Shown here: in pieces, positions 13,372 through 20,600 of the stretch
Position numbering within the stretch: position 1 is the first letter of the stretch
Layout of the letters: each line of letters begins with the position of its first letter
Virus record (IMG/VR): IMGVR_UViG_3300028650_000008
Span: 1-35,671 of that record
Source: a virus
DNA: 35,671 nt
Reading direction: 5' to 3' (one strand)
Translations under genes and position numbers: made by a program
Notes under the pieces: generated by a model
Databases searched by the model: none
Told to the model about the DNA's origin: nothing
The model's input: the letters and a program-made list of their open reading frames with translations, nothing else

Positions 13372-13610
13372 TTGAATGGATAGATTTTACCCTCATTGAT
13401 CCAGACTACGGGGTGCCTGTTTTGGTTTGCTATTATCCTTCCGGTGAAGATCATTACCGGCATATTTGCATGGACACATTAAGATATGGCGAAGGAAAAA
13501 ATAAAGACCCTAACTTGGTTTATTGGGATAGTTCAGATTATGATCGGGTTTCGCACTGGGCAAGGATTAATTACCCTGGACAAAAGAAAATCCCGGCGGG
13601 AGAAATATAA
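13368..13610 (+). CDS. Small phage protein, DUF551-like ending (80 aa)
   Basis: The pattern PVLVCYYPSGEDHY near the start and YDRVSHWARINYP near the end resembles DUF551-type phage proteins of unknown role. Its last codons lie inside the first hairpin of the conserved RNA element that follows, so translation to the stop would disturb that hairpin. Confidence 0.6.
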   Translation: MIEWIDFTLIDPDYGVPVLVCYYPSGEDHYRHICMDTLRYGEGKNKDPNLVYWDSSDYDRVSHWARINYPGQKKIPAGEI

Positions 13611-13656
13611 AAAAACCAGCCGGGAGATGCCACAAGCAGTTTGGGTTTTGTGGCAT
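13591..13656 (+). ncRNA. Two-hairpin RNA element, copy 1
   Basis: Hairpin 1: TCCCGGC (13591-13597) with GCCGGGA (13619-13625). Hairpin 2: ATGCCACAA (13627-13635) with TTGTGGCAT (13648-13656), loop GCAGTTTGGGTT. Copy 2 at 15935 keeps both hairpins, the loop start GCAGTTTG and the linking CCAGCCGGGA. Stem 2 differs by compensatory changes (G-C to A-U and A-U to G-C). No T-run follows, so it is not a standard terminator. The following 13657-13794 shows no gene. Confidence 0.65.
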
Positions 13657-13794
13657 AGCAATATTACCCTAAAAATTGAATTTCTAACAGTCGAAATACT
13701 TACACTTTTCAGGCTTTCAAGTCCTTGCCAGTTCTGGTAATAATCCCCTGAAAACCTCTAAACCATTGATTTTCTAACGTCTTTTCTGGTGCGT

Positions 13795-13916
13795 TTTTAA
13801 TAGTACACACCGGAACGGAATGAACTATTACAACACATTGATTGCTATACACACCCATCTTTTAAGCGTAAACTACAGTACAAAATGTTGATATTCGTAA
13901 ATGTGTACTATTAAAA
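13795..13916. repeat. 15-bp perfect inverted repeat enclosing 92 bp
   Basis: TTTTAATAGTACACA (13795-13809) and its exact reverse complement TGTGTACTATTAAAA (13902-13916) flank a 92-bp segment. A TTGATA -35-like box (13888-13893) lies inside the segment and its best -10 matches (TATTAA/TTAAAA, 13909-13916) lie in the right arm, so the promoter would be split by inversion. A FimB-sized tyrosine recombinase gene begins 366 bp downstream. Alternative: paired operators. Confidence 0.55.
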
Positions 13917-13918
13917 TC

Positions 13919-14011
13919 ATGAGCAATTATTTTTAATCACTACCCGAAACTGCCCAACTCATCCAAAAAGACCTGGACGAATTGAAGAAAAAACTGGACT
14001 TGCAAGAATGA
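13919..14011 (+). pseudogene. Short helical-protein gene with in-frame TAA at codon 6
   Basis: ATG at 13919 gives MSNYF, then TAA (13934-13936), then SLPETAQLIQKDLDELKKK and a TGA that overlaps the next ATG as ATGA. The downstream helix and the coupling look genuine, so this was probably one 29- to 30-aa gene. It lies directly behind the candidate invertible promoter. A sequencing error or nonsense mutation are both possible. Confidence 0.45.
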
Positions 14012-14295
14012 AAACAATAGCGAATTACAAACCACGAAAATTTATAGAAAATGAGCCAATCGCTTTTTTCCACTATTATGCAGACGGAGAAATTCAGTAT
14101 CAAGGACAAATACTTGAACTAACCAAAAACAAATCAGGGAAAGTAAATTTTTTCGATTGGATAGCTGGATTCACAATGGAGGAATACCACTGGGTAACAA
14201 GAAATTATTTTGATGATTGTGTATTTTTTGATTCTGATTTTCAAATGAATCAAGCGTATCACAAACATAAAGAAGAAAATAATGAACAGCGTTGA
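14008..14295 (+). CDS. Hypothetical aromatic-rich protein (95 aa)
   Basis: Rich in Phe, Tyr and Trp (AFFHYYADGEIQYQGQ, FFDWIAGF, YHWVTRNYFDD). It looks like a small beta-rich fold; no family recognised. It overlaps the recombinase gene by 14 bases, so the two are probably co-translated. Confidence 0.6.
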   Translation: MKTIANYKPRKFIENEPIAFFHYYADGEIQYQGQILELTKNKSGKVNFFDWIAGFTMEEYHWVTRNYFDDCVFFDSDFQMNQAYHKHKEENNEQR

Positions 14296-14833
14296 GGCCG
14301 TCAATAAATCCGATATAGAAGTCGTCCATAATCTGCTAAGGAGACGCTATAAGCCTATTTACGCCGATTGTTGGAAAATAGGGGTTAACATGAGTTTACG
14401 CATTAGTGACTTGTTGAAAATCAAATATAACGATCTGGATTTAAAAAAACGGTCATTAAAGTTGATCGATCAAAAAACCCAAAAACCCAATGAGGTACGC
14501 CTTAATTTAACCGCCCTGGAAGTCATCAACAAGCGCCGAAAACAATACCCCAATGATGTCTGGTTGTTCCAGAACCATAGCCGACGCTCAAACGATAAAC
14601 CGATTACAAGGGGACGTGTGGGGACGGTATTCAAGGAAGCCGGGGATATTCTGGGCTTGTCGATCAATACCCACAGTATGCGTAAATCGCGAGGAATGGC
14701 GATGTACGAGGCCGGTATCCCGGTAGAAACGATTGCCCGTGTGCTGAATCACTCTAATCCTATGCACACCAGGGTTTATCTTGGTATCACAAAAGAAAAG
14801 GTACTTCGCACCTATGATGACTTTGAACTGTAA
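14282..14833 (+). CDS. Short tyrosine recombinase, catalytic domain only (183 aa)
   Basis: The conserved catalytic set is visible: R40 (SLRISDLL), a lysine in the beta-hairpin (QKTQK, 64-68), H131-x2-R134 (THSMRKSRG), H157 (LNHSN) and nucleophile Y166 (TRVYLGI). There is no N-terminal core-binding or arm-binding domain; the size is that of FimB/FimE phase-switch recombinases (about 200 aa) rather than of a phage integrase (330-400 aa). Possible jobs are DNA inversion at the upstream 15-bp repeat, or dimer resolution. It overlaps both neighbours. Confidence 0.85.
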   Translation: MNSVEAVNKSDIEVVHNLLRRRYKPIYADCWKIGVNMSLRISDLLKIKYNDLDLKKRSLKLIDQKTQKPNEVRLNLTALEVINKRRKQYPNDVWLFQNHSRRSNDKPITRGRVGTVFKEAGDILGLSINTHSMRKSRGMAMYEAGIPVETIARVLNHSNPMHTRVYLGITKEKVLRTYDDFEL

Positions 14834-15089
14834 AAAGAAGTTACCGCGTACGATTCATGCAATAGCATCATGCGAAATGGGTTGGGAACATGTATCTGTC
14901 TCGGTGTTTGACCGTTGCCCAACATGGCAAGAGATGTGTTTTATAAAAGATATGTTCTGGGATGATGACGATTGCGTAATGCAGTTACACCCACCCAAAG
15001 CGGATTGGGTAAACAATCACCCATTTACCCTACATTTGTGGCGTCCTATCGGTGTTGAAATACCCAGGCCATTGCAGGTGATGGTTTGA
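14814..15089 (+). CDS. Conserved phage protein, DUF7694-type (about 91 aa)
   Basis: GWEHVSVSVFDRCPTWQEMCFIKDMFW, then MQLHPPKADWVNNHPFTLHLWRP, is a very recognisable phage motif whose function is unknown. The start near 14814 (MMTLNCKKKLPR) is chosen because homologues begin shortly before this point; it overlaps the recombinase end. The stop overlaps the next gene as TTGA. Confidence 0.75.
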   Translation: MMTLNCKKKLPRTIHAIASCEMGWEHVSVSVFDRCPTWQEMCFIKDMFWDDDDCVMQLHPPKADWVNNHPFTLHLWRPIGVEIPRPLQVMV

Positions 15090-15493
15090 CCTACGCCGAC
15101 CACCTGAAAATATTTGAGAACGTCGAAAACTTGGGCGGCAAAGCCTGGGAACACGCCGTTATTTGTGATCTGTTGGAAGCCAATCCAATCATCCAGGACT
15201 GTACGCCACACTGTACCAACTACCAGCAAATGCTGGAAATGTTGCTTAAACATGCTTTAGAAACGGAAAGCGAGTTTATGGCCTACCCTAAAACGCATAA
15301 CCTTAATCGCCTGCTTGATATGTTGTTAAAAACAAGCGAATTTACGACGAAGATTGATGCAGAGCTATTACAAGTAATTACTACCTGCGCTGAAGCCTAT
15401 CGGTATGACTTTTTGTTAAATTGCAAAACCTATTGGCAGGCGGTTAAGATGACTGAACCGTTGATTGATGAACTACTGGAATTTTTGCGGTGA
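15086..15493 (+). CDS. Hypothetical helical protein (135 aa)
   Basis: A TTG start overlaps the preceding stop (TTGA) behind AGGTGATGG. The product is all-helical with several leucine-rich stretches (MLEMLLKHALE, LNRLLDMLLK) and five cysteines without zinc spacing. Not recognised. Confidence 0.6.
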   Translation: MTYADHLKIFENVENLGGKAWEHAVICDLLEANPIIQDCTPHCTNYQQMLEMLLKHALETESEFMAYPKTHNLNRLLDMLLKTSEFTTKIDAELLQVITTCAEAYRYDFLLNCKTYWQAVKMTEPLIDELLEFLR

Positions 15494-15624
15494 TATTTGA
15501 TATTTTTATAACCCTACTCGCCATAATTGGCGCAGTATTTATAGCCCTGCTTGTCTGGTTCTATTGGTTCATATATCGACAAGGTGCATTTTTAGTTGAG
15601 TGGGAAGATTATGATTCGGACTAG
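15490..15624 (+). CDS. 44-aa membrane peptide (GTG start)
   Basis: GTGA overlap with the preceding stop fixes the start. One membrane helix (IFITLLAIIGAVFIALLVWFYWF) is followed by a short acidic tail (EWEDYDSD). It overlaps the signal peptide of the following secreted protein gene in another frame, so this DNA encodes two hydrophobic segments. Confidence 0.6.
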   Translation: MIFDIFITLLAIIGAVFIALLVWFYWFIYRQGAFLVEWEDYDSD

Positions 15625-15919
15625 CATATTATTGATAACTTTGTTGTTTCCACTTCCCACCATGGCAATAACCGGAGTAGACTTCAACACCTTATCCTAT
15701 GACGAAAAAGGAATTTACATCATTGGCATTGATGACGGTATCGCTTTTATGGGAGGACATTGCGATACCAAGGTTTCAAAGAACTACGAACAAACCCTTA
15801 ACGCTGTTTTGAAATTCATGGAAAAACACCCAGATAAATGGAGTAAGAACATGGGCGATATTTACGCTGAGGCGGTGATTAATGCGTTTGATTGCGGTAA
15901 TCCCGGGAAGTCATTGTGA
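15611..15919 (+). CDS. Secreted Rap1a/Tai-like protein (102 aa)
   Basis: GGGAAG precedes the ATG at 15611. The signal peptide MIRTSILLITLLFPLPTMA would be cleaved before ITGVDF. The mature part has the layout of the Rap1a/Tai family: GIDDGIAFMGGHC, then a glutamine-containing helix, then FMEKHPDKW and a closing AEAVINAFDC with paired cysteines. Family members neutralise T6SS amidase effectors in some bacteria, but many have no known target. In a phage it could protect the infected host or modulate periplasmic amidases; that is inference. Confidence 0.6.
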   Translation: MIRTSILLITLLFPLPTMAITGVDFNTLSYDEKGIYIIGIDDGIAFMGGHCDTKVSKNYEQTLNAVLKFMEKHPDKWSKNMGDIYAEAVINAFDCGNPGKSL

Positions 15920-15934
15920 AAACTATTGAATAAA

Positions 15935-15999
15935 TCCCGGCTGGGAAATATGATGCAAAAACCAGCCGGGAAGTACCGCAAGCAGTTTGATTTTGCGGT
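15935..15999 (+). ncRNA. Two-hairpin RNA element, copy 2
   Basis: Hairpin 1: TCCCGGCTGG (15935-15944) with CCAGCCGGGA (15962-15971), 10 bp. Hairpin 2: ACCGCAA (15975-15981) with TTGCGGT (15993-15999), loop GCAGTTTGATT. It follows a stop codon by about 15 bases, as copy 1 follows (and overlaps) one. The remaining gap to 16190 has a TATAAT near 16120 that may be a promoter for the lipoprotein/RlpA unit, and no gene. Confidence 0.65.
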
Positions 16000-16190
16000 G
16001 AAACTATTTTACATGAATAATTAATAAAAAACATATCCACCCCAAAACCACCGCAATTTTCTTTATTAAATTTCATGGCCATGGCTAAGGTCAATTCAGC
16101 CAAACTTTACCAAAGTCACTATAATTAATTTTATTACCCTGCCGGTTTAGTGCCGACCAGGGATTGGTTTGTTTGCGGGGTGGGTTATCA

Positions 16191-16298
16191 ATGGAAACAG
16201 CGCAAAGCATTATCTGTATTTGTCTAGGAGCCGCTTGCCTCATATTTTTATGTTTGCTGGCAAGGCTTTGGTACTTGGTTTTCTATTTGGTTTTCTAA
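16191..16298 (+). CDS. 35-aa membrane peptide nested with lipoprotein gene
   Basis: GGGGTGGG precedes the ATG. The peptide is almost wholly hydrophobic (SIICICLGAACLIFLCLLARLW). Its second half overlaps the lipoprotein start in another frame, an arrangement reminiscent of overlapping Rz/Rz1 lysis genes, although it is much shorter than an i-spanin and has no periplasmic coiled coil. Confidence 0.5.
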   Translation: METAQSIICICLGAACLIFLCLLARLWYLVFYLVF

Positions 16299-16426
16299 GC
16301 GCCTGCACAATTATAAATCAACCGGATAGCGGACTGTCTTTTCGTGCGCGTATCGAAACGCTCAGTGAACCCACGCAGAATATTTACCAGACTTTCCCGG
16401 TGATAAGCCTGGAGCTACAAAACTAA
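16250..16426 (+). CDS. Small lipoprotein (58 aa)
   Basis: The N-terminus MFAGKALVLGFLFGFLSAC is a lipoprotein signal with lipobox LSAC and acylation at C19; the mature part of 40 residues (TIINQPDSGLSFRARIETL and beyond) has no clear fold. The next residue after Cys is Thr, so outer-membrane sorting is expected. Its stop codon lies two bases before the riboswitch. It could be an o-spanin-like or envelope protein working with the RlpA-like enzyme. Confidence 0.6.
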   Translation: MFAGKALVLGFLFGFLSACTIINQPDSGLSFRARIETLSEPTQNIYQTFPVISLELQN

Positions 16427-16427
16427 C

Positions 16428-16502
16428 GGCAAACATCTCTAAAGGGATGGACGCAAAAACTCTGGCCTAAAGGACTAAAAATCCTACGGTAGCAGGTTTG
16501 CC
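16428..16502 (+). promoter_or_regulatory. c-di-GMP-I (GEMM-I) riboswitch aptamer
   Basis: All landmark segments of the class are present in order: P1 5' strand GGCAAAC (16428-16434); small hairpin ATCTC-TAAA-GGGAT; GGACGCAAA; GGCCTAAA; hairpin GGA/TCC; TACGGTAGC; P1 3' strand GTTTGCC (16496-16502). The G at the position that selects c-di-GMP over cGAMP (first G of GGCAAAC by my alignment) is kept. It should sense the host second messenger that signals the biofilm state and controls the downstream gene at 16526. Confidence 0.93.
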
Positions 16503-16503
16503 A

Positions 16504-16521
16504 CTCACATCTATAGGTGAG
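16504..16521 (+). promoter_or_regulatory. Expression-platform hairpin covering the ribosome-binding site
   Basis: CTCAC (16504-16508) pairs with GTGAG (16517-16521), burying the AGGTGAG ribosome-binding site of the RlpA-like gene. The hairpin begins two bases after aptamer P1, so the riboswitch probably acts on translation. Whether ligand opens or closes it cannot be told by eye. Confidence 0.7.
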
Positions 16522-16525
16522 CGTC

Positions 16526-16870
16526 ATGAAAATAGTAATCATCCTGGTGATCCTTTTTGCCTTGATTGCAGGTAACTCCCATGCAGAAACAGGGTTAGCG
16601 TCATGGTACGGTCATGAGTCAGGAAACAGAACCGCGAACGGCGAAAAATGGAATCCACATGGGATGACTGCCGCAACATGGTTCTATCCTTTCAATACAC
16701 GGCTAAAAGTTACGTGCTTAAAAACCGGAAAATGCGTTACAGTTCGCGTAAATGACAGAGGCCCCAGCCGAAAACTGCGAAGGATAATTGATTTGAGCGA
16801 GGGCGCGGCTTCCAGGATCGGACTGTTAGATCGCGGCATTGGCCAGGTTAAAGTTGAGGTTGTCCGATAA
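16526..16870 (+). CDS. rlpA-like: RlpA-like double-psi beta-barrel protein (septal peptidoglycan enzyme type)
   Basis: A signal peptide (MKIVIILVILFALIAGNSHA) is followed directly by the RlpA barrel: GLASWYG, RTANGE, GMTAA, VTVRVNDRGP with catalytic D77, and IIDLSEGAASRIGLLDRGI. RlpA enzymes of this type cut denuded glycan strands (lytic transglycosylase) in the periplasm. There is no lipobox and no SPOR domain, unlike chromosomal RlpA. A phage copy could loosen the wall during lysis or infection. It is under the c-di-GMP riboswitch and overlaps the convergent gene by 23 bases. Confidence 0.85.
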   Translation: MKIVIILVILFALIAGNSHAETGLASWYGHESGNRTANGEKWNPHGMTAATWFYPFNTRLKVTCLKTGKCVTVRVNDRGPSRKLRRIIDLSEGAASRIGLLDRGIGQVKVEVVR

Positions 16871-17078
16871 ATGGCTTCATGCAGGACAGCCACTTGTCCA
16901 ACGGCATTGTCCTGACATCGCCATCTCTGCTTTGATAAACAACAGTGACCGGATAACGCCCAGGAATCTCAGAATGTTTGTTGGCAATCAGCACGACTTT
17001 ATAATATGCGCCTCGTTTGTGCTGCCAAATGCTGCTCAATTCAGGTATAGGCAATTCGTTTTCAGGTTTAATGTTCAT
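16848..17078 (-). CDS. Small protein, paralogue of the 8482 gene (76 aa)
   Basis: The start MNIKPENELPIPELSSIW at 17078 follows GGTAG. The body SIWQHKRGAYYKVVLIANKHS, YPVTVVYQSRDGD and MPLDKWLSCM matches the 8482-8685 product along its length. It is the last gene of the long leftward virion-protein operon and ends convergently inside the RlpA-like gene. Confidence 0.65.
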   Translation of the reverse strand: MNIKPENELPIPELSSIWQHKRGAYYKVVLIANKHSEIPGRYPVTVVYQSRDGDVRTMPLDKWLSCMKPFIGQPQL

Positions 17079-17148
17079 GTCTACCAAACAAACAAAACCC
17101 ATAATAAAAACATGAAAATAATTAAAAGTGTTATTTGGGCATCGGTAT

Positions 17149-17676
17149 TCATCGGGAACCCCTGACCGCCTTGAGTTTTTTTATAGCTTTAACATCGCTA
17201 GATACTGTACCAACAGCGCCGCTCACTTCGTTGACTTTGCCTGTCACATGCTCAAGTTGACTTGACTGTTCTTCCAATGTCTCCGTGTTTTCTTTAACCG
17301 TCCTGCTGGTCGCGTCGATCTTTGCTTTTTGCTGAACCGTGTTAGTCACAATGCTTTCAAGCTTGGGCGAGTAACGCGCATCAAGGTCTCGTGAATAGAC
17401 ATAAAACCCACCAATAATAGTGGATAAAATAGCCGTGCAGGTTAGGACAATTTTTATCCCCATGCCAATCTGCTTTATCAGGTCATCGAATTTGATACTG
17501 ATAGAATTTAATGACAACACTAACGCCGTGTCCTGCGTCGATAACTTTTCAAGTACAGCCGCATGAGTCAACCGCGCATTAGATAACTCGTTGTGTGACG
17601 CTTCCAGGACCGCCAGACGTATCAACAAACTGTTGATAATGTCCGTGCGGCGTTCACTGGGGCTTAGGTCGGTCAT
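17149..17676 (-). CDS. Coiled-coil membrane protein (175 aa)
   Basis: The start at 17676 lies five bases after the stop of the giant gene. Residues 1-60 are helical (RRTDIINSLLIRLAVLEASHNELS), one TM helix follows (about 70-95, GMGIKIVLTCTAILSTIIGGFYVY), and the rest is a long coiled coil (IDATSRTVKENTETLEEQSSQL). The layout resembles small phage proteins that sit in or on the inner membrane. A link to DNA entry or superinfection control is only a guess. Confidence 0.7.
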   Translation of the reverse strand: MTDLSPSERRTDIINSLLIRLAVLEASHNELSNARLTHAAVLEKLSTQDTALVLSLNSISIKFDDLIKQIGMGIKIVLTCTAILSTIIGGFYVYSRDLDARYSPKLESIVTNTVQQKAKIDATSRTVKENTETLEEQSSQLEHVTGKVNEVSGAVGTVSSDVKAIKKLKAVRGSR

Positions 17677-17681
17677 GACTG

Positions 17682-20600
17682 TTACTGTACTGCGCCAGCC
17701 TGATAATTTTCCATTCGCATGGCGGTTAATTTCTTTTTCAGATACCACGGCTTTAATTTAGTCTTTTCCTCGTCGCTGGCATTATCCCAAACCCTTTGCG
17801 CCTGATCCCAAGTCAGACTCTTAAAACTGTTTATCAAAGGTTCTACCCGTGATTTACTCATGATCCTGACATAATCTGCTGGCATCAAGCCTGCTTTACG
17901 GCCTTCTGTTTTGAATAATTGATAAGCTTGGGTCCTATCTCCTTTACGCAAAGCCACATAAATCTTGCGCCGTAAATCGGCCTTATCCTGTTCTTCCTGT
18001 GTCCGTTCGCCTTGGGGTAGTCGATCTGCGCCGTATTCCTGCATGAGTTTTTGTGCAGCGGTCTTGTTCAAGCTGCTCGGTGATGGCATAACTCCTATTA
18101 ATGGCGCCAACTGTGAGGCAATACTGCCACCTCGCTCTTGTTCTTTCGCCACGCCTTGAATCCAGAAAGGGGTAAAGGTTTTAATTGTAAACCCGGCAAT
18201 ATCGCCCATTTTTTGCAAAATGTTATCTTCTTCATTATAAACTTTGGTGCCGTAATAATTGCGGTTGCTGGTTATATCACCCAGCATACTCAATAGCGGA
18301 TGCGCCTTATGGACTAAGGTTGTGGGGATGCCTTGCTCCGCATAGCCGTAAATATCCTTTAAATAGGTAGGTAGTACAAAGCGCTCAGGATTGCCTTGTT
18401 CGTCAACATTGCCCGTTTTAAACGCGATTAAATCCTGCCATTCTTCTGGGGGTTCGCCGGTAAACATCGCGGTTAACGCCGCATTAATCAATGCAGATAC
18501 CAGAACCAGTGACAAAGTATAAGCGGCTCTATCGGTTAATCCTTTAGGGTGCTTGCCCATGGCTAAATCTTTCACATAGGCGGTTAAATCCTTCATCCCG
18601 CCGCCGACTTCCAGGATCGTTCCACCTGTCCAGCCGGGAGCGCGTAACAGCATTTGCATAAAGTTCTTGTTTACGTTGTGCATGAACAAGCGGTCATAAA
18701 CGACCTGCCCAAGCCTGGAATCTACCCGGTTCCATATCTGCTGCGCTGAATTTCTAAGTTCTTCATGGGTAGCGTCTGGGTTTTCCTTCATCCATTTATT
18801 GTACATTTCCCCGAACACGCCAAACTTCTGCCTTGGTACAAGCCATTCCAATATAGGCCGTGCAGATTGCTCAACGATGGCATTAAGAGAATGAAGTGCT
18901 GCGCCTGCCTTATTACCTGCTGCCCATTTATCCAGCATTTTGCGCGTTGAATTAGTCCTAAAACGATTGTCCATTTGCCATCTAAAACCGGCCATTTGCA
19001 AGCCTTCAATAATCGCGGCCATTTCCGGGTGTGAACCTTGATTAAGCATTTCCTGGACAATGTTGTTGCCCATCTTGGGATTGTTCAACCAGGCCATGGG
19101 CGCCGTTTTAAGATAATGCGCGGCATCCTTATAGTTACCTTCTGTTAATGATTTTATGCCTAACGCGGCATGGGAGATAACCGCTTCCAGGCTGGTAAAT
19201 CCGGCATGGAAGGCACTGAATACGCCTAATTGAAACTGGTTAAGCATATTGGCCGCGCCCATGTAGCCTTTAAAGATGTTGCCTACGTATTTGTTGTAAT
19301 ACAGGCTTTGCGACAAATAATTGTTGATAACCTGCCCTACGGCTTCCGGGACATAATAGCGTCCCATCAATACCGGACCGCCCAGTTTCTTTTCATAAGC
19401 CAGTTTAACGGTCTTTATACCTGGTGCTAACTTTGCCATGCCTTGTAGTTCAGGCGTACTTCTAACCAGTGCATCAAAAGCTTTAAAGGTATTTGGCGCG
19501 ATCATCTTCATTAACTCAGGCGCATGAGCATAAATCTCCACCATTTGCGCCACTTGTTCGGGACGCTTTCGGGTATATTTCTTTGGTCCTCTACTGGCTA
19601 CTTCATCAGCAATCGCCCGTAATTCTTTGGCAATCGTAACCCGTGCTTTCATGTTGGCTGCTTTCGTCGGTATGCCACGCTTACCTAAGCCCTCAGCCTC
19701 TTTGACAATACGTTGCCATAAGCCATGGTGCGCATCGATTTGATGGCCTATTTCATGCGCCAGCACAGACGTTTCCGTGTTGTGTTGGGTCACAATGGAT
19801 TCAGCACCTTGCACCGAATAACCCAGCTTGCCACGGCCAGCATTGACTACTCTTTCATGTTTAATGCCCATATCCTTGGCAACCTGGCTCAAGCCTTCAT
19901 ACATGGCCTTGTCGATATGTTCTTCACCTTTAACAATGCCCGGTCCCCATACGGTACCGTAACGGTCATCAATCGGGACAAAGCCTTCTTGCGCTTTCTG
20001 GCCATTGCGAACAAACACCTTCATCCCGTCTTTTTTCATCTGGTTCAAAACGGTATGCGCGGCAATGTACTTATCCATTTCATTCATGGACAAAGCCACT
20101 ATATCTAAAGGATTGTCTGAAATAGGCTCTAAACCTGCGGCCAGTCCTGCGTTAAAGTCCTGGTAGATACGTTGCTTGGTAAAACCTTTGCTACCTTCTA
20201 ACGGCCTTTTTGATAGGCTGCTGATAATAGTGCGCTGGGTTTGTTCATCCGTTGCGCCCCGTGGTTTCCATAAATGCTTGAAATAGTTTTCCCTGAGATT
20301 TTTTAATACGCCAGTTCCCAATGCCTGCACTTGCTCGGCTTTATCGGCATACATTTTTGAAATGACATCAGCAATGGGTTGTAACTCTGGATGATCGACA
20401 AAGAAGCTTTTATCTTCTGAGTCTATACCCTGCATGAAGCCGTAATTTTGCTCTTTAGGCTTGCCCACAAAAGCTTTGTCTGCGGCTATCGTCAAACCTT
20501 TTTCGAGTAGATCACGGGCCTTTTGCGCCAGGGTAAGATTTTCAGATTGTTCGACAATTGCTTTATTCATGTCGGCTTGAAAATGGATCTTCTGGACTTC

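Noticed and set aside
2190-14011. Reassignment of TAA as a sense codon
   Set aside because: TAA ends many well-supported genes (for example 9155-9952, 11-gene stops in the plus block and the giant at 17682), with the next gene starting at once, so the three in-frame TAA are better seen as mutations or errors.
14282-14833. A full phage integrase with attachment site
   Set aside because: The arm-binding and core-binding domains are missing, and no tRNA or att core is visible nearby; a phase-switch or resolvase role fits the size better.
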